From assembly GCF_015354245.1 (NCBI RefSeq), contig NZ_JADKYZ010000010.1:62001-126000 (forward strand): a stretch of 64,000 nt of DNA. Reading direction: 5' to 3'. The position numbers and the translations under genes were made by a program. A model generated the notes under the pieces. That model worked only from the letters and a program-made list of their open reading frames with translations. It was not told where the DNA came from and did no database searches. Below are positions 1 through 8,198 of this stretch, in pieces; position 1 is the stretch's first letter, and every line of letters starts with the position of its first letter. This DNA comes from Diaphorobacter caeni (GTDB lineage: Bacteria; Pseudomonadota; Gammaproteobacteria; Burkholderiales; Burkholderiaceae_C).

Positions 1-431
1 AGTCACCAAAAATGCGCTTTTGAATACCCGCGGCAGAACTCGCTTTGCGCTGCGCGCGCCGCTCGGGCAACCGCCGCGAGTCAGAGTTTTCATAAGAGGT
101 GTGTTCGGCACGTTGCTGCGCTCGTGCCGGGCATCTCGCGACTTCGCGAGATGCTGGGGTGCCAGTGCTGCGCGATTTTTTTGATTTGCTCGCTGAATCA
201 ATTTCTTCAAAAGAGCAACGGGCATGGGTCGCCCAACCCAACTCTGCAAGCACCCCGGCACGAGCGCAGCGACGTGCCGCAACCACCTCTTCAAAACTGA
301 TTTCCGGCAGTTGTCCGAGCGGAGCGCGCAGCGCAAAGCGAGTTCTGCCGGAGGTATTGAAAGCGCGTTTTTGGTGACTTTTTGCGCGCAAGCAAAAAGT
401 TACTGCCCCGCCGGGGGCAGTCCCGGCCTCT
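1..431 (+). repeat. Full copy 1 of MITE-like inverted-repeat element
   Basis: No gene is seen in the first 498 bases. They hold a long imperfect inverted repeat: the left arm (from base 1, cut by the window edge) and the right arm (about 270-400) read as reverse complements, both carrying the same sequence around CGGCAGAACTCGCTTTGCGC and CACCAAAAA. Two perfect hairpins lie inside: GCATCTCGCGA/TCGCGAGATGC at 131-154 and ACTTTTTGC/GCAAAAAGT at 377-400. The right end is a GC-rich CCCGCCGGGGGC block near 417. A unique centre (about 155-290) gives the element an orientation, called plus here. Further copies lie at 5831, 10855, 31691 and 36481. It may also terminate transcription of the minus-strand gene ending at 499. 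Confidence 0.85.
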
Positions 432-498
432 GAAAATAACTCCAAGAACAAGCTTGAAAAATCCAGAGAACCAAGCACCCCGCAGGACAGAGAAAACA

Positions 499-1767
499 CT
501 AAGCCAACAAATCAACCAGAGACCGGGCAATGACCTTGGTAGCCCGACGCAAGTCTTCAAGCTCCACCCGTTCATCCGACCGCTTGGCATGCGACTCCAG
601 CACGGTCCGAGGACCGGCCCCATAAATCACCCCCGGAATCCCGCGCTCCACATACAAACGCACGTCGGTATAAAGAGGCGTTCCGACAGCCGGAGGACGC
701 GAACCGAACACCGCCTCGCCATGCGTTTGGATGGCGTCCACCAGCGGCTTGTTGCCGGCGAGCGGGGTCATCGCGTTGGCCAGCACCAATTGCTTGATGT
801 CGATGGTCACCGCGTTCTCGCCGGTGAAACCGTGCTGCGCGTTGAACTCGGCGATGGCGTTGCGCATCACCTGGTGGATGGTCGCTTCGACTTCCTGCGG
901 GTTCTCTTCGGGGATCATGCGGCGGTCGACCTTGAGAACGACCTTGCCGGGCACCACGTTGGTGTTGGTGCCGCCTTCGATGCGGCCCACGTTCACATAG
1001 GGGTGCTTGATGCCGGTGACTTTGGAGAGCACCTGCTTGTACTTCACGTTCTCGCCGTACAGCGCGTTGAGCACCGCCGTGGCGGCCTGCAAAGCGTCGA
1101 CGCCGGTGTCCGGCACGGCCGCGTGGGCCATCTTGCCGTGGATGGTGACTTCCATCTGCAGGCAACCGTTGTGCGCGGTGACGACTTCGTAGCTGAAGCC
1201 AGCGGCGATCATCAGGTCGGGCTTGGTCAAACCCTTTTCGAGCAGCCAGCCGGGACCGAGCAGGCCGCCGAATTCTTCGTCGTAGGTGAAGTGCAGTTCG
1301 ACGTTGCCTTTGGCCGGCTTGGCCACGGCCTCGAGTGCGCGCACCGCGAAAGTGAAGGTTGAGAAATCACTCTTGCTCACGGCCGTCGCGCGGCCGTACA
1401 TTTTGCCGTCCACGATTTCAGCGCCGTAGGGGTCATGCGTCCAGCCTTCGCCGGGCGGCACCACGTCGCCGTGGGCGTTCAGCGCAATCGTCTTGCCGCC
1501 GTCGCCATAGGGGCGGCGCACGATCAGGTTGGTGATGGACTGCATGCCGTAGTCCTTCACGTCCTGCTCGGGCACGGCGTGCTTTTCTGCGTCGAAACCG
1601 AAGGACTTGATCAGCTCGGCCGTGCGCTCGGCGTGGGGCGCGTTGTTGCCCGGAGGCGTGTCGGTGGGAACCTGGACGAGGGCCTGAAGGAAGCGCACCT
1701 GCTCATCGAAATGCTGGTCAATCCATGCGTCGAGCGCAGCATAGGTGGCTTGGCGGTCTTGGGTCAT
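499..1767 (-). CDS. M20 family metallopeptidase/amidohydrolase
   Basis: A 422-residue protein of the M20 (ArgE/DapE/ACY1) zinc hydrolase family. Visible metal-site motifs are NAHGDVVP near residue 98, KSDF near 133, YDEEFGG near 165 and ESHAKRSDE near the C-terminus. Typical members are cytosolic di-zinc deacylases or carbamoyl-amide hydrolases. The start is supported by an AAGGACTC stretch just before ATG. It is last in the minus-strand operon with gntR, puuE and the uraD fusion, separated from the latter by 82 bases, so it may act on a ureido product of allantoate or another amide linked to purine breakdown. The exact substrate cannot be told from sequence. Confidence 0.85.
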   Translation of the reverse strand: MTQDRQATYAALDAWIDQHFDEQVRFLQALVQVPTDTPPGNNAPHAERTAELIKSFGFDAEKHAVPEQDVKDYGMQSITNLIVRRPYGDGGKTIALNAHGDVVPPGEGWTHDPYGAEIVDGKMYGRATAVSKSDFSTFTFAVRALEAVAKPAKGNVELHFTYDEEFGGLLGPGWLLEKGLTKPDLMIAAGFSYEVVTAHNGCLQMEVTIHGKMAHAAVPDTGVDALQAATAVLNALYGENVKYKQVLSKVTGIKHPYVNVGRIEGGTNTNVVPGKVVLKVDRRMIPEENPQEVEATIHQVMRNAIAEFNAQHGFTGENAVTIDIKQLVLANAMTPLAGNKPLVDAIQTHGEAVFGSRPPAVGTPLYTDVRLYVERGIPGVIYGAGPRTVLESHAKRSDERVELEDLRRATKVIARSLVDLLA

Positions 1768-1849
1768 TGCGAGTCCTTCGTTGTCGTTTCGATTGTGGGT
1801 GGGATGGGTTCAAGATCAATGCGGGAGCATTACAGAGAGAGTGTGTGGC

Positions 1850-3631
1850 TCAGGCCTTTTGTTCTTCTGCGGCGAGCTGCGCGAGCACATGGCTGAACGC
1901 GTCGATGGAGAGCTGCATGTCGTCCGACGTGGTGGATTCCAGCGGGTTGTGGCTGATGCCCGAGTTCAGTCCGCGCGTGAACAGCATGGCCTGGGGCATG
2001 ATTTCGTGGATCTTCATCGCGTCGTGGCCCGCGCCGCTGGGCATGCGGAACAGCGGTACGCCGAGCGCGTTGACCGCGTTTTCCCAGCGCTTTTGCCATT
2101 CGGGCGCGCTCGGTGCGGCGTCGGCGCTCATGGACATTTCTGCCTTGTAGTGCAGTCCGCGGCGCTTGGCGATTTCGTCGAGCTTGGCGAGGATGTCCTT
2201 GACCAACGCATCGCGCTGCGCGTTGGTCGGCGCGCGCATGTCGAGGCTGAACAGGCAGCGGCCGGGCACGACGTTGATCGAGCCGTTGGGCACGTGGAGC
2301 TGGCCGATGGTGGCGACGCTGTCGCCATCCTGCGTGGCGCGGTGTTCCACATAGAGCGCGAGTTCGGCCACGCCGACGGCAGCGTCGCGGCGGCGGTCCA
2401 TGGGCGTGGTGCCTGCGTGGCTGGCCATGCCGATCATCTCGCAGATATAGCGCTGGCTGCCGTTGATCGAGGTGACCACGCCGAGAGGGATGTCGAGCTC
2501 GTTGAGCACCGGGCCCTGCTCGATGTGCACCTCGATGAAGCCGAGGTAATCGGCGGCGTTGCGTTGGAGCTTGGGGATGTCGTCGATGCACAGACCCGCG
2601 TGCTGCATGGCCTCGCGCATGGTGATGCCGTCGGCGTCCTGCTGGTCGAGCCAGGCCTGTTTGAAGTCGCCGATCAGCGCGCCGGAGCCGAGGAAGGTGG
2701 CCTTGTAGCGCTGGCCTTCCTCTTCAGCGAATGCTACGACCTCGATGCCGAAGGGCAGGCGCCTGTTCTGGCGCTGCAGCTCGCGCACGCAGGCCATGGG
2801 CACGAAGATGCCCAGACGGCCGTCGTACTTTCCGCCGTTGCGCACGGTGTCGTAGTGGCTGCCGGTGAGCAGGTACTTGCCGCCTTCGTTGGCGGGCTTG
2901 TAGCGGCCCACGACGTTGCCGACCGCGTCGATCTCGACCTCGTCGAAGCCGCAGTCACGCATCCAGTGGCTAATGCGCTGGGCGCAGGCGCGGTGCGCGT
3001 CTGTGAGGTAGGTGACGGTGAGCTGACCGAGTTCTTCGTAGCCCTTGTCGGTGTGCTGCGACAGGCGCTCCTGCCAGTCCCAGACGTCGTTGCCGAGCGT
3101 GGGCTCGAACGCGAACTTGTCGTTCAGGCGGATTTCGGCGATCCGGTGGATGTTGCGCAGCGCCTCGGCGCGCTCGAAGTCGGGATGGTTGTCGAGACGG
3201 CGCGCGAAGGTGTCGATGATCTCCTGCTTGGCGAGACCCGTGCCGCGCGGTCCGCGCACGGCGAGGATGAACGGAAAGCCGAAGCGCGCGTTGTAGTCGG
3301 TGTTGAGCTGCTGGATGCGGGTGAACTCTTCGGGCGTGCACTGGGTGAGGCCCGCCTTGCTCTGCTCGTTGGTCGACTCGGCCGTGAGCGTCTTGGACAC
3401 CATGGCCTTGCCCGCGAGTTCGGGGTGGGCGCGGATCAGGTCGAGCTGGGCTTGCTGCGAAGCCGTGTTCACCACCTTGGCCATCGCATGCTTGAGGTGC
3501 GCGAGCGACTTGAACGGACGCGCCGCCATCGCCTGCTCGGCGATCCAAGGGGAGTGTTCATAGATGCCGTCCAGCAGTTGGGTGCCCTGGGCGGGATCGG
3601 CGGCGTTGAGTTGATCTATGGTGAGTGGCAT
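1850..3631 (-). CDS. Fusion: OHCU decarboxylase (UraD) + allantoate amidohydrolase (AllC-like)
   Basis: A 593-residue two-domain protein. Residues about 1-165 match OHCU decarboxylase, including the RAHPELAGKA segment that holds the family's catalytic histidine; this domain turns 2-oxo-4-hydroxy-4-carboxy-5-ureidoimidazoline into S-allantoin. Residues about 170-593 are an M20-type allantoate amidohydrolase with GSHYDTV, KYDGRLG, FAEEEG, EVHIEQGP and GISHNPLE metal/substrate motifs. The chosen ATG (MPLTIDQ) is preceded by GGAGACGACGCC; an in-frame ATG 30 bases upstream has no comparable ribosome site. The joined enzymes act on either side of PuuE, whose gene is 39 bases upstream: UraD makes allantoin, PuuE makes allantoate, AllC uses it. 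The fusion is an observation; channelling is inference. Confidence 0.9.
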   Translation of the reverse strand: MPLTIDQLNAADPAQGTQLLDGIYEHSPWIAEQAMAARPFKSLAHLKHAMAKVVNTASQQAQLDLIRAHPELAGKAMVSKTLTAESTNEQSKAGLTQCTPEEFTRIQQLNTDYNARFGFPFILAVRGPRGTGLAKQEIIDTFARRLDNHPDFERAEALRNIHRIAEIRLNDKFAFEPTLGNDVWDWQERLSQHTDKGYEELGQLTVTYLTDAHRACAQRISHWMRDCGFDEVEIDAVGNVVGRYKPANEGGKYLLTGSHYDTVRNGGKYDGRLGIFVPMACVRELQRQNRRLPFGIEVVAFAEEEGQRYKATFLGSGALIGDFKQAWLDQQDADGITMREAMQHAGLCIDDIPKLQRNAADYLGFIEVHIEQGPVLNELDIPLGVVTSINGSQRYICEMIGMASHAGTTPMDRRRDAAVGVAELALYVEHRATQDGDSVATIGQLHVPNGSINVVPGRCLFSLDMRAPTNAQRDALVKDILAKLDEIAKRRGLHYKAEMSMSADAAPSAPEWQKRWENAVNALGVPLFRMPSGAGHDAMKIHEIMPQAMLFTRGLNSGISHNPLESTTSDDMQLSIDAFSHVLAQLAAEEQKA

Positions 3632-3670
3632 GGCGTCGTCTCCGTTCATCAATAAGTGCATGCGTGGCGG

Positions 3671-4630
3671 TCAGAGGGCGGGCGCGGGGAAGCGCTGGGC
3701 CCAGTGGCGCGCGATGTCGATGCGGCGCGCCACCCACACGTTGTCGTGCTGCTGGATGTGGTCGAGAAAACGCTGCAGCGCGGTGATGCGCCCGGGTTTT
3801 CCAAGCAGACGGCAATGCATGCCGATGCTCATCATCTTGGGCGCGTTGTCGCCGTTCGCGTCGCCTTCCGCGTAGAGCACGTCGAAAGTGTCCTTCAAAT
3901 ACTGGAAGAACGGATCGGCGTACGAGTAGCCTTGGGGCAGCGCGAAGCGCATGTCGTTGCAGTCGAGCGTGTAGGGCACGACAAGCTGCTGGTGATGGCC
4001 GCCGTCGGTTTTCTTCACCGTCATCCAGAACGGAAGGTCGTCGCCGTAGTAGTCGCTGTCGTAGGTGAAGCCGCCGTTGTCGGCCACGAGGCGGTGCGTG
4101 TTGGGGCTGTCGCGGCCCGTGTACCAGCCGAGACCGTGGTCACTGTTCTTGCCGTAGAGCTCGCCGAAGATGTCCATGCATTGCGCCATGTGGGCGCGTT
4201 CGATTTCTTCAGGAACGCCCTGATAGTGAATCCACTTGAGGCCGTGGCAGGCCACTTCATGGCCGAGTTCGTCAAAGGCCTGGGCGACTTCGCGGTGGCG
4301 CTGCAGGGCGGTTGCCACGCCGAACACGGTGAGCGGCAGACCGCGCTTTTCGAATTCGCGCAGCAGACGCCACACGCCCGCGCGTGAGCCGTATTCGTAG
4401 ATGCCTTCCATGCTCATGTGGCGCTCAGGGTAGGCCGCCGGGTTGAACATTTCCGAGAGGAACTGCTCGCTCGCCGCATCGCCGTGCAGCACGCAGTTCT
4501 CGCCGCCTTCCTCGTAGTTCAGCACGAACTGCACCGCCACGCGCGCCTTGTTCGGCCATTCGGGGTTCGGGGTGTTGCGGCCGTAGCCGACAAGATCGCG
4601 AGGGTAGGGAGCGCAGGCGTCGTAGGTCAT
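3671..4630 (-). CDS. puuE: Allantoinase PuuE
   Basis: About 319 residues of the polysaccharide-deacetylase (NodB/CE4) fold used by PuuE, the metal-light allantoinase unrelated to AllB. Recognisable segments are PRDLVGYGRNTPNPEWPNKA at the N-terminus, NYEEGGENCVLHGD, YEYGSRAGVWRLLREFE, CHGLKWI and YYGDDLPFW. It opens the hydantoin ring of allantoin to give allantoate in the cytosol. The ATG at 4630 is chosen; a TTG four codons upstream (4642) closely follows GAAGAA and is an equally possible start. It lies between gntR and the uraD-allC fusion in one operon. Confidence 0.92.
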   Translation of the reverse strand: MTYDACAPYPRDLVGYGRNTPNPEWPNKARVAVQFVLNYEEGGENCVLHGDAASEQFLSEMFNPAAYPERHMSMEGIYEYGSRAGVWRLLREFEKRGLPLTVFGVATALQRHREVAQAFDELGHEVACHGLKWIHYQGVPEEIERAHMAQCMDIFGELYGKNSDHGLGWYTGRDSPNTHRLVADNGGFTYDSDYYGDDLPFWMTVKKTDGGHHQQLVVPYTLDCNDMRFALPQGYSYADPFFQYLKDTFDVLYAEGDANGDNAPKMMSIGMHCRLLGKPGRITALQRFLDHIQQHDNVWVARRIDIARHWAQRFPAPAL

Positions 4631-4675
4631 GTGCGTATTCAATTCTTCGTCAGTGCAATGGGTGGCGCGGATCGG

Positions 4676-5353
4676 TCAGCTCGCGACCGAGGAGAGCGCC
4701 ATGGACAGGTCGCTCGTGGGCATGTCGCGGTCGAAGGTGAGACCTTCTTCCACGTGCAGCAAATGTTCCTGCATCAGGCGCACGGCAGTCTCTGCGTCCT
4801 TGTTGGCGAGCGCATGGACGATGGCCTCGTGCTCCTCGTGCGAGTGTTCGGCGGCCGTGGTGCTCTGGTACATCAGCGTGATCAGCGCACAGCGCGAGAT
4901 CAGGTCGCCGAGCATCTGCGCGAGCACGCCGTTGCCCATGAGCTCGGCCATCACCACGTGGAAGTCGCCGAGCAGCTCGGTGCGCTGGCCGACGTCGTTG
5001 CGTTCCATGGCTTTCTTTTCCGCGGCGATGTGGGACTTCAGAGCCTTGATCTGCGCTGGCTTGACCTGCTCAACGAAGGTGCGCGTCATCGCGGTCTCGA
5101 GCATCAGACGCACGGCGAAGACCTGCTTGGCCTCTTCGACAGATGGGGTGGAGACAAACGCGCCACGCGCGGGCTCCAGCGTCACCAGCCGGTTCTGCGA
5201 GAGCTGGAACAGCGCCTGGCGCACCAGCGTGCGCGAGACACCGAAGTGGTCGGCCAGCTTCTGCTCCCCGAGCTTGGTGCCGGGCAGCAGCTTGTGCTCG
5301 ACGATGGCACGGGTCAGCGATTCGGCGATGGTGCTGGTGGCGGAGGATTCCAT
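4676..5353 (-). CDS. GntR-family (FadR/FCD type) transcriptional regulator
   Basis: A 225-residue regulator. The winged helix-turn-helix occupies residues about 8-70 (GEQKLADHFGVSRTLVRQAL), followed by an all-helical FCD ligand domain with the usual histidine-rich metal pocket residues (DFHVVMAEL, EEHEAIVHAL). The ATG at 5353 (MESSATS) fits the family N-terminus; in-frame sequence extends 26 codons upstream but crosses the promoter. It is first in the minus-strand purine operon and divergent from hiuH. A palindrome TGTATACA lies about 40 bases from its start and is repeated before puuD, so it probably controls both and itself. The effector is likely a purine intermediate such as urate or allantoin (inference). 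Confidence 0.88.
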   Translation of the reverse strand: MESSATSTIAESLTRAIVEHKLLPGTKLGEQKLADHFGVSRTLVRQALFQLSQNRLVTLEPARGAFVSTPSVEEAKQVFAVRLMLETAMTRTFVEQVKPAQIKALKSHIAAEKKAMERNDVGQRTELLGDFHVVMAELMGNGVLAQMLGDLISRCALITLMYQSTTAAEHSHEEHEAIVHALANKDAETAVRLMQEHLLHVEEGLTFDRDMPTSDLSMALSSVAS

Positions 5354-5390
5354 TTTGAAAATTAATATTTGCGCGTCAAGTTCACAAAAA

Positions 5391-5403
5391 TTGTATACAC
5401 TTT
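5391..5403. promoter_or_regulatory. Candidate GntR operator, site 1
   Basis: The 13 bases TTGTATACACTTT in the gntR/hiuH divergent promoter contain the perfect palindrome TGTATACA. GntR-family operators commonly have GT and AC half-sites around a short spacer. An identical 13-mer occurs at 8063-8075 upstream of puuD. Confidence 0.6.
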
Positions 5404-5454
5404 TGGTCGACAGAGATACAGTCGAATCCATTCCTCGTTTAAGGAGTTATCCCT

Positions 5455-5805
5455 ATGGGCCTGAGCACCCACGTTCTCGACACCATGAATGGCCGCCCCG
5501 CAGCCGGCATGCAGGTGCAACTCTTCAGCACGGATGGCGATCAGGCCACGCTGGTGAAGAGCCTGACGTTGAACCATGACGGGCGCACGGATGCGCCGTT
5601 GTTCGACAACTCCACGTTGAAGGTGGGGACTTATCGGTTGACCTTCGATGTGGCGGGTTATTTTTCTTCTTTGGGCGTTGTGTTGCCTGAGCCTAATTTT
5701 TTGAACAAGGTGAGTTTGGATTTTGGGGTGGCGCATGTGGATCAGCATTACCACGTGCCTTTGTTGGTCAGTCCCTGGAGTTACTCCACTTATCGGGGGT
5801 CTTGA
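5455..5805 (+). CDS. hiuH: 5-hydroxyisourate hydrolase (transthyretin-like)
   Basis: A 116-residue cytosolic enzyme that hydrolyses 5-hydroxyisourate, the product of urate oxidation, to OHCU. Family marks are the N-terminal LSTHVLDTMNGRPA, the central HDGRTDAPL and the C-terminal STYRGS with its terminal YRGS signature. Length is typical. AAGGAG at 5441-5446 places a strong ribosome site before ATG. The gene is divergent from gntR and the puuE-uraD operon, and its product feeds the UraD domain encoded there. It is followed directly by a copy of the dispersed inverted repeat. Confidence 0.96.
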   Translation: MGLSTHVLDTMNGRPAAGMQVQLFSTDGDQATLVKSLTLNHDGRTDAPLFDNSTLKVGTYRLTFDVAGYFSSLGVVLPEPNFLNKVSLDFGVAHVDQHYHVPLLVSPWSYSTYRGS

Positions 5806-5830
5806 TTTTTTCTGTTGACCGGGTTTGAGG

Positions 5831-6319
5831 GCCGGGGCCGGGAGTTCCGCCCGGCGGCGGAGTAACTTTTTGGTCTTGCCCAAAAAGTCACCAAAAATGC
5901 GCTTTTGAATACCCGCGGCAGAACTCGCTTTGCGCTTCGCGCGCCGCTCGGGCAACCGCCGCGAGCTAGATGTTCACTCGGAGGTGTGTTCGGCACTTCG
6001 CTTCGCTCGTGCCGGGCATCTCGCGACTTCGCGAGATGTTGGTGCGCCAGCGCTGCGCGATTTTTGATTTGCTTGTGGGATCAACGTCGTTCAAAAGAGC
6101 AGCGGGCGTGAGTCGCCCAACCCAAGTTCACAAACACCCCGGCACGAGCGAAGCAAAGTGCCGCAACCACCTCTTCCAAACTGATTTCCGGCGGTTGCCC
6201 GAGCGGAGTGACGAAGGAACGCAGCGAGTTCCGCCGGAGGTATTGAAAGCGCGTTTTTGATTACTTTTTGCGCGCAAGCAAAAAGTGATTGCCCCGCCGG
6301 GGGCAGTCCCGGCCTCCGC
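5831..6319 (+). repeat. Full copy 2 of MITE-like inverted-repeat element
   Basis: Fills nearly all of the 590-base gap between hiuH and the gene ending at 6396. Same layout and orientation as copy 1: GC-rich end, arm, hairpin CATCTCGCGA/TCGCGAGATG near 6017-6038, unique centre, reversed arm, hairpin ACTTTTTGC/GCAAAAAGT at 6263-6286, GC-rich end CCCGCCGGGGGC. No coding signal was accepted here. Confidence 0.85.
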
Positions 6320-6395
6320 CCTCAACACCCCAGCAAACGCCAGTCAAAAATCCCCCCGCGCAACCAGCGCAGGGGAAGCCAGCACGCAGAGCCCC

Positions 6396-7088
6396 CTACA
6401 ACTGCCCCTCAGTCAACGTATCCAACTGAAACCTACCTGACTTGTCCCAAAGCCAGGTGTCCGTATAGACCACGCCCCCCATGCGCACCGGCGCGGGATA
6501 GGGCGCCGCTGCGCGTACCGTGCGCTCGATTTCCCGGATGACTTCCGGCGCGTGTCGTGGGGCGCGCATCCAGTAGAGTTTTTTGATTTTTCCGTTCTGG
6601 TCCAGATGCACCTGCAGCACGCCGACTGCATAGAGCAGCGGTTGCAGTTTCCCCTTGTAGATGCGTGCCGCGTTCCTGGCATAGAGGTGGCGGGCGGCGT
6701 CTTGCCTGTACGCGCGTGGGGTGATGGCGTGCGATGCGTTTTCCGGTTCCGGCTTGGGGGCCGCTTGTGGCTTGGGCGTTTGGGGTTTGGAGGGCTTGGA
6801 TGGCTTGCTGGCCGGGGCTGGGGGTGGTCTGGGTGATTCGGCCTGGGGCGTTGGTTGGATGACTGGAGGGGTGATCGGCGGGCCGGGCGGTGTGGGTTGG
6901 GTGGTCTGCGCCGGTGGAGCCGGTTGTGCTGGTTGCGTGGGGCGTGCTGGTGTTGCCGGTTTCTGCGTTTCCACGTAGTGCACCAGCGCTGCCATGCCGA
7001 TGGCTGCGAGAAGCACGGCCAGCCAGGCCAAGCGCTGGTTGCTGGCTTTTTTGTTCGCGTTGGGGCGGGGTAACGGCAGGGTGGGCAT
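6396..7088 (-). CDS. Proline-rich membrane-anchored protein with TonB-like C-terminus
   Basis: About 230 residues. One N-terminal membrane segment (RLAWLAVLLAAIGMAALVHY, about residues 17-40) is followed by a Pro/Gln/Thr/Lys-rich periplasmic spacer (about 45-120) and a globular end with a TonB-C-like pattern (GVLQVHLDQNGKIKKLYWMR, then a PAPVRMGG turn). This is the architecture of TonB energy transducers, but no exbB/exbD lies nearby and the proline stretch is not the classical EP/KP repeat. ATG at 7088 is used; TTG at 7100 is possible. It is divergent from xdhC. Function beyond TonB-like is not claimed. Confidence 0.75.
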   Translation of the reverse strand: MPTLPLPRPNANKKASNQRLAWLAVLLAAIGMAALVHYVETQKPATPARPTQPAQPAPPAQTTQPTPPGPPITPPVIQPTPQAESPRPPPAPASKPSKPSKPQTPKPQAAPKPEPENASHAITPRAYRQDAARHLYARNAARIYKGKLQPLLYAVGVLQVHLDQNGKIKKLYWMRAPRHAPEVIREIERTVRAAAPYPAPVRMGGVVYTDTWLWDKSGRFQLDTLTEGQL

Positions 7089-7155
7089 TTCTTTGTTCAA
7101 ATACGGATGCGGCCTGTTTCTTGCTGCTCCGCATGGATTATCCGAAACCCTGAGG

Positions 7156-8022
7156 GTGACTGCCTTGTCCGTTTCACTTCAACGCTTGCTGCAGCATTTG
7201 CAGACCGGTACGGCCTGTCTGGTGACCGTGGAATCCACACAGGGCTCCGCGCCCCGTGAGCGGGGCGCGTGGATGGCCGTGCTGGGTGGTGGTGACGCGT
7301 CGGTGCTTGGCACGATTGGTGGTGGGCATCTGGAGCTCGAGGCGATTCAACTGGCGTGCAATCTGCTGGCGGCTGGCGGTGGGCTGAATGGCGATGGCGA
7401 TGGCTTTGTCCGTCGTTGGGCGCTGGGCCCCAGTCTGGGGCAGTGCTGCGGTGGGGTGGTGCATCTGCGCTTTGAATGGGTGAACGCTTCGCATCGTGAT
7501 GGCTTGCGCTCGCGGTTGTTGCCGGGGTTGCATCCGCTGGCACTGTTCGGCGGCGGGCATGTGGGGCATGCGCTGGTGAACGTGCTGGGCACGCTGCCGT
7601 TCGCCATCCGCTGGATCGACAGCCGCGACAGCGTGTTTCCTGCCGATGTGCCGCCACAGGTGGCGTGCGAGCATTCCGATCCGGTGGAGGGGGCCGTGCA
7701 CGATCTGCCTGCGGGCGCGCGGGTGCTGATCATGAGCTTCAGCCATGCGGAGGATCTGAACATCGTCGCCGCGTGCCTCAAGCGCCAGCGCGAGCGGGGC
7801 GATCTGCCGTTCGTGGGGCTGATCGGCAGTGCCACCAAGCGCGCGGTGTTCACGAGTCGGCTGCGCCAGCGCGGGTTTGAGGAGCGCGAGATCGCGCACG
7901 TCACTTGTCCCATCGGAGTGCCGGGCATCACGGGCAAGGAGCCAGAGGTGATTGCCGTGGCCGTTGCGGCACAGTTGTTGCAATCCGTCTACTTGGATTC
8001 GTCAAAAAATTCGGAAATCTAG
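7156..8022 (+). CDS. xdhC: Xanthine dehydrogenase accessory protein XdhC
   Basis: About 288 residues from the GTG at 7156; further in-frame sequence upstream overlaps the divergent gene and looks non-coding. The N-terminal XdhC/CoxI segment includes TVESTQGSAPRERGAWMAV and GTIGGGHLELEAI; a Rossmann segment FGGGHVGHALV lies near residue 131 and GLIGSATKRAVF near 220. XdhC binds and sulfurates the molybdenum cofactor and loads it into xanthine dehydrogenase. No xdhA or xdhB is in this window, so its client must be encoded elsewhere. Placement between hiuH and puuD fits the route xanthine to urate to 5-hydroxyisourate. Confidence 0.88.
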   Translation: MTALSVSLQRLLQHLQTGTACLVTVESTQGSAPRERGAWMAVLGGGDASVLGTIGGGHLELEAIQLACNLLAAGGGLNGDGDGFVRRWALGPSLGQCCGGVVHLRFEWVNASHRDGLRSRLLPGLHPLALFGGGHVGHALVNVLGTLPFAIRWIDSRDSVFPADVPPQVACEHSDPVEGAVHDLPAGARVLIMSFSHAEDLNIVAACLKRQRERGDLPFVGLIGSATKRAVFTSRLRQRGFEEREIAHVTCPIGVPGITGKEPEVIAVAVAAQLLQSVYLDSSKNSEI

Positions 8023-8062
8023 GGTAATCACTAGTTTGGTCGAATGGCGAGTCCGTTCTGTT

Positions 8063-8075
8063 TTGTATACACTTT
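8063..8075. promoter_or_regulatory. Candidate GntR operator, site 2
   Basis: TTGTATACACTTT, identical over 13 bases to the site at 5391-5403, about 125 bases before the puuD start. It suggests puuD is co-regulated with hiuH and the puuE operon. Confidence 0.6.
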
Positions 8076-8198
8076 GTGTCTGCAAAAGTCGGTCGCAGCG
8101 GTGCCCAGGGAGCTGGATGAGTCCAGAAAAACCAAGGTGCGTGGCCAGAATTTTCTGCTCAGAGCGCCCGCAGTGGTGAGCAGGTAAGGTTGAGAGCC

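Noticed and set aside
382..1362. Long plus-strand frame over the M20 gene
   Set aside because: It is a mirror of the well-supported minus-strand M20 hydrolase; the His/Val/Gly/Arg-rich product is typical of an antisense frame in GC-rich DNA.
1745..3655. 636-residue plus-strand frame over the uraD-allC fusion
   Set aside because: The opposite strand encodes clear UraD and AllC motifs with a ribosome site; this frame shows only shadow composition.
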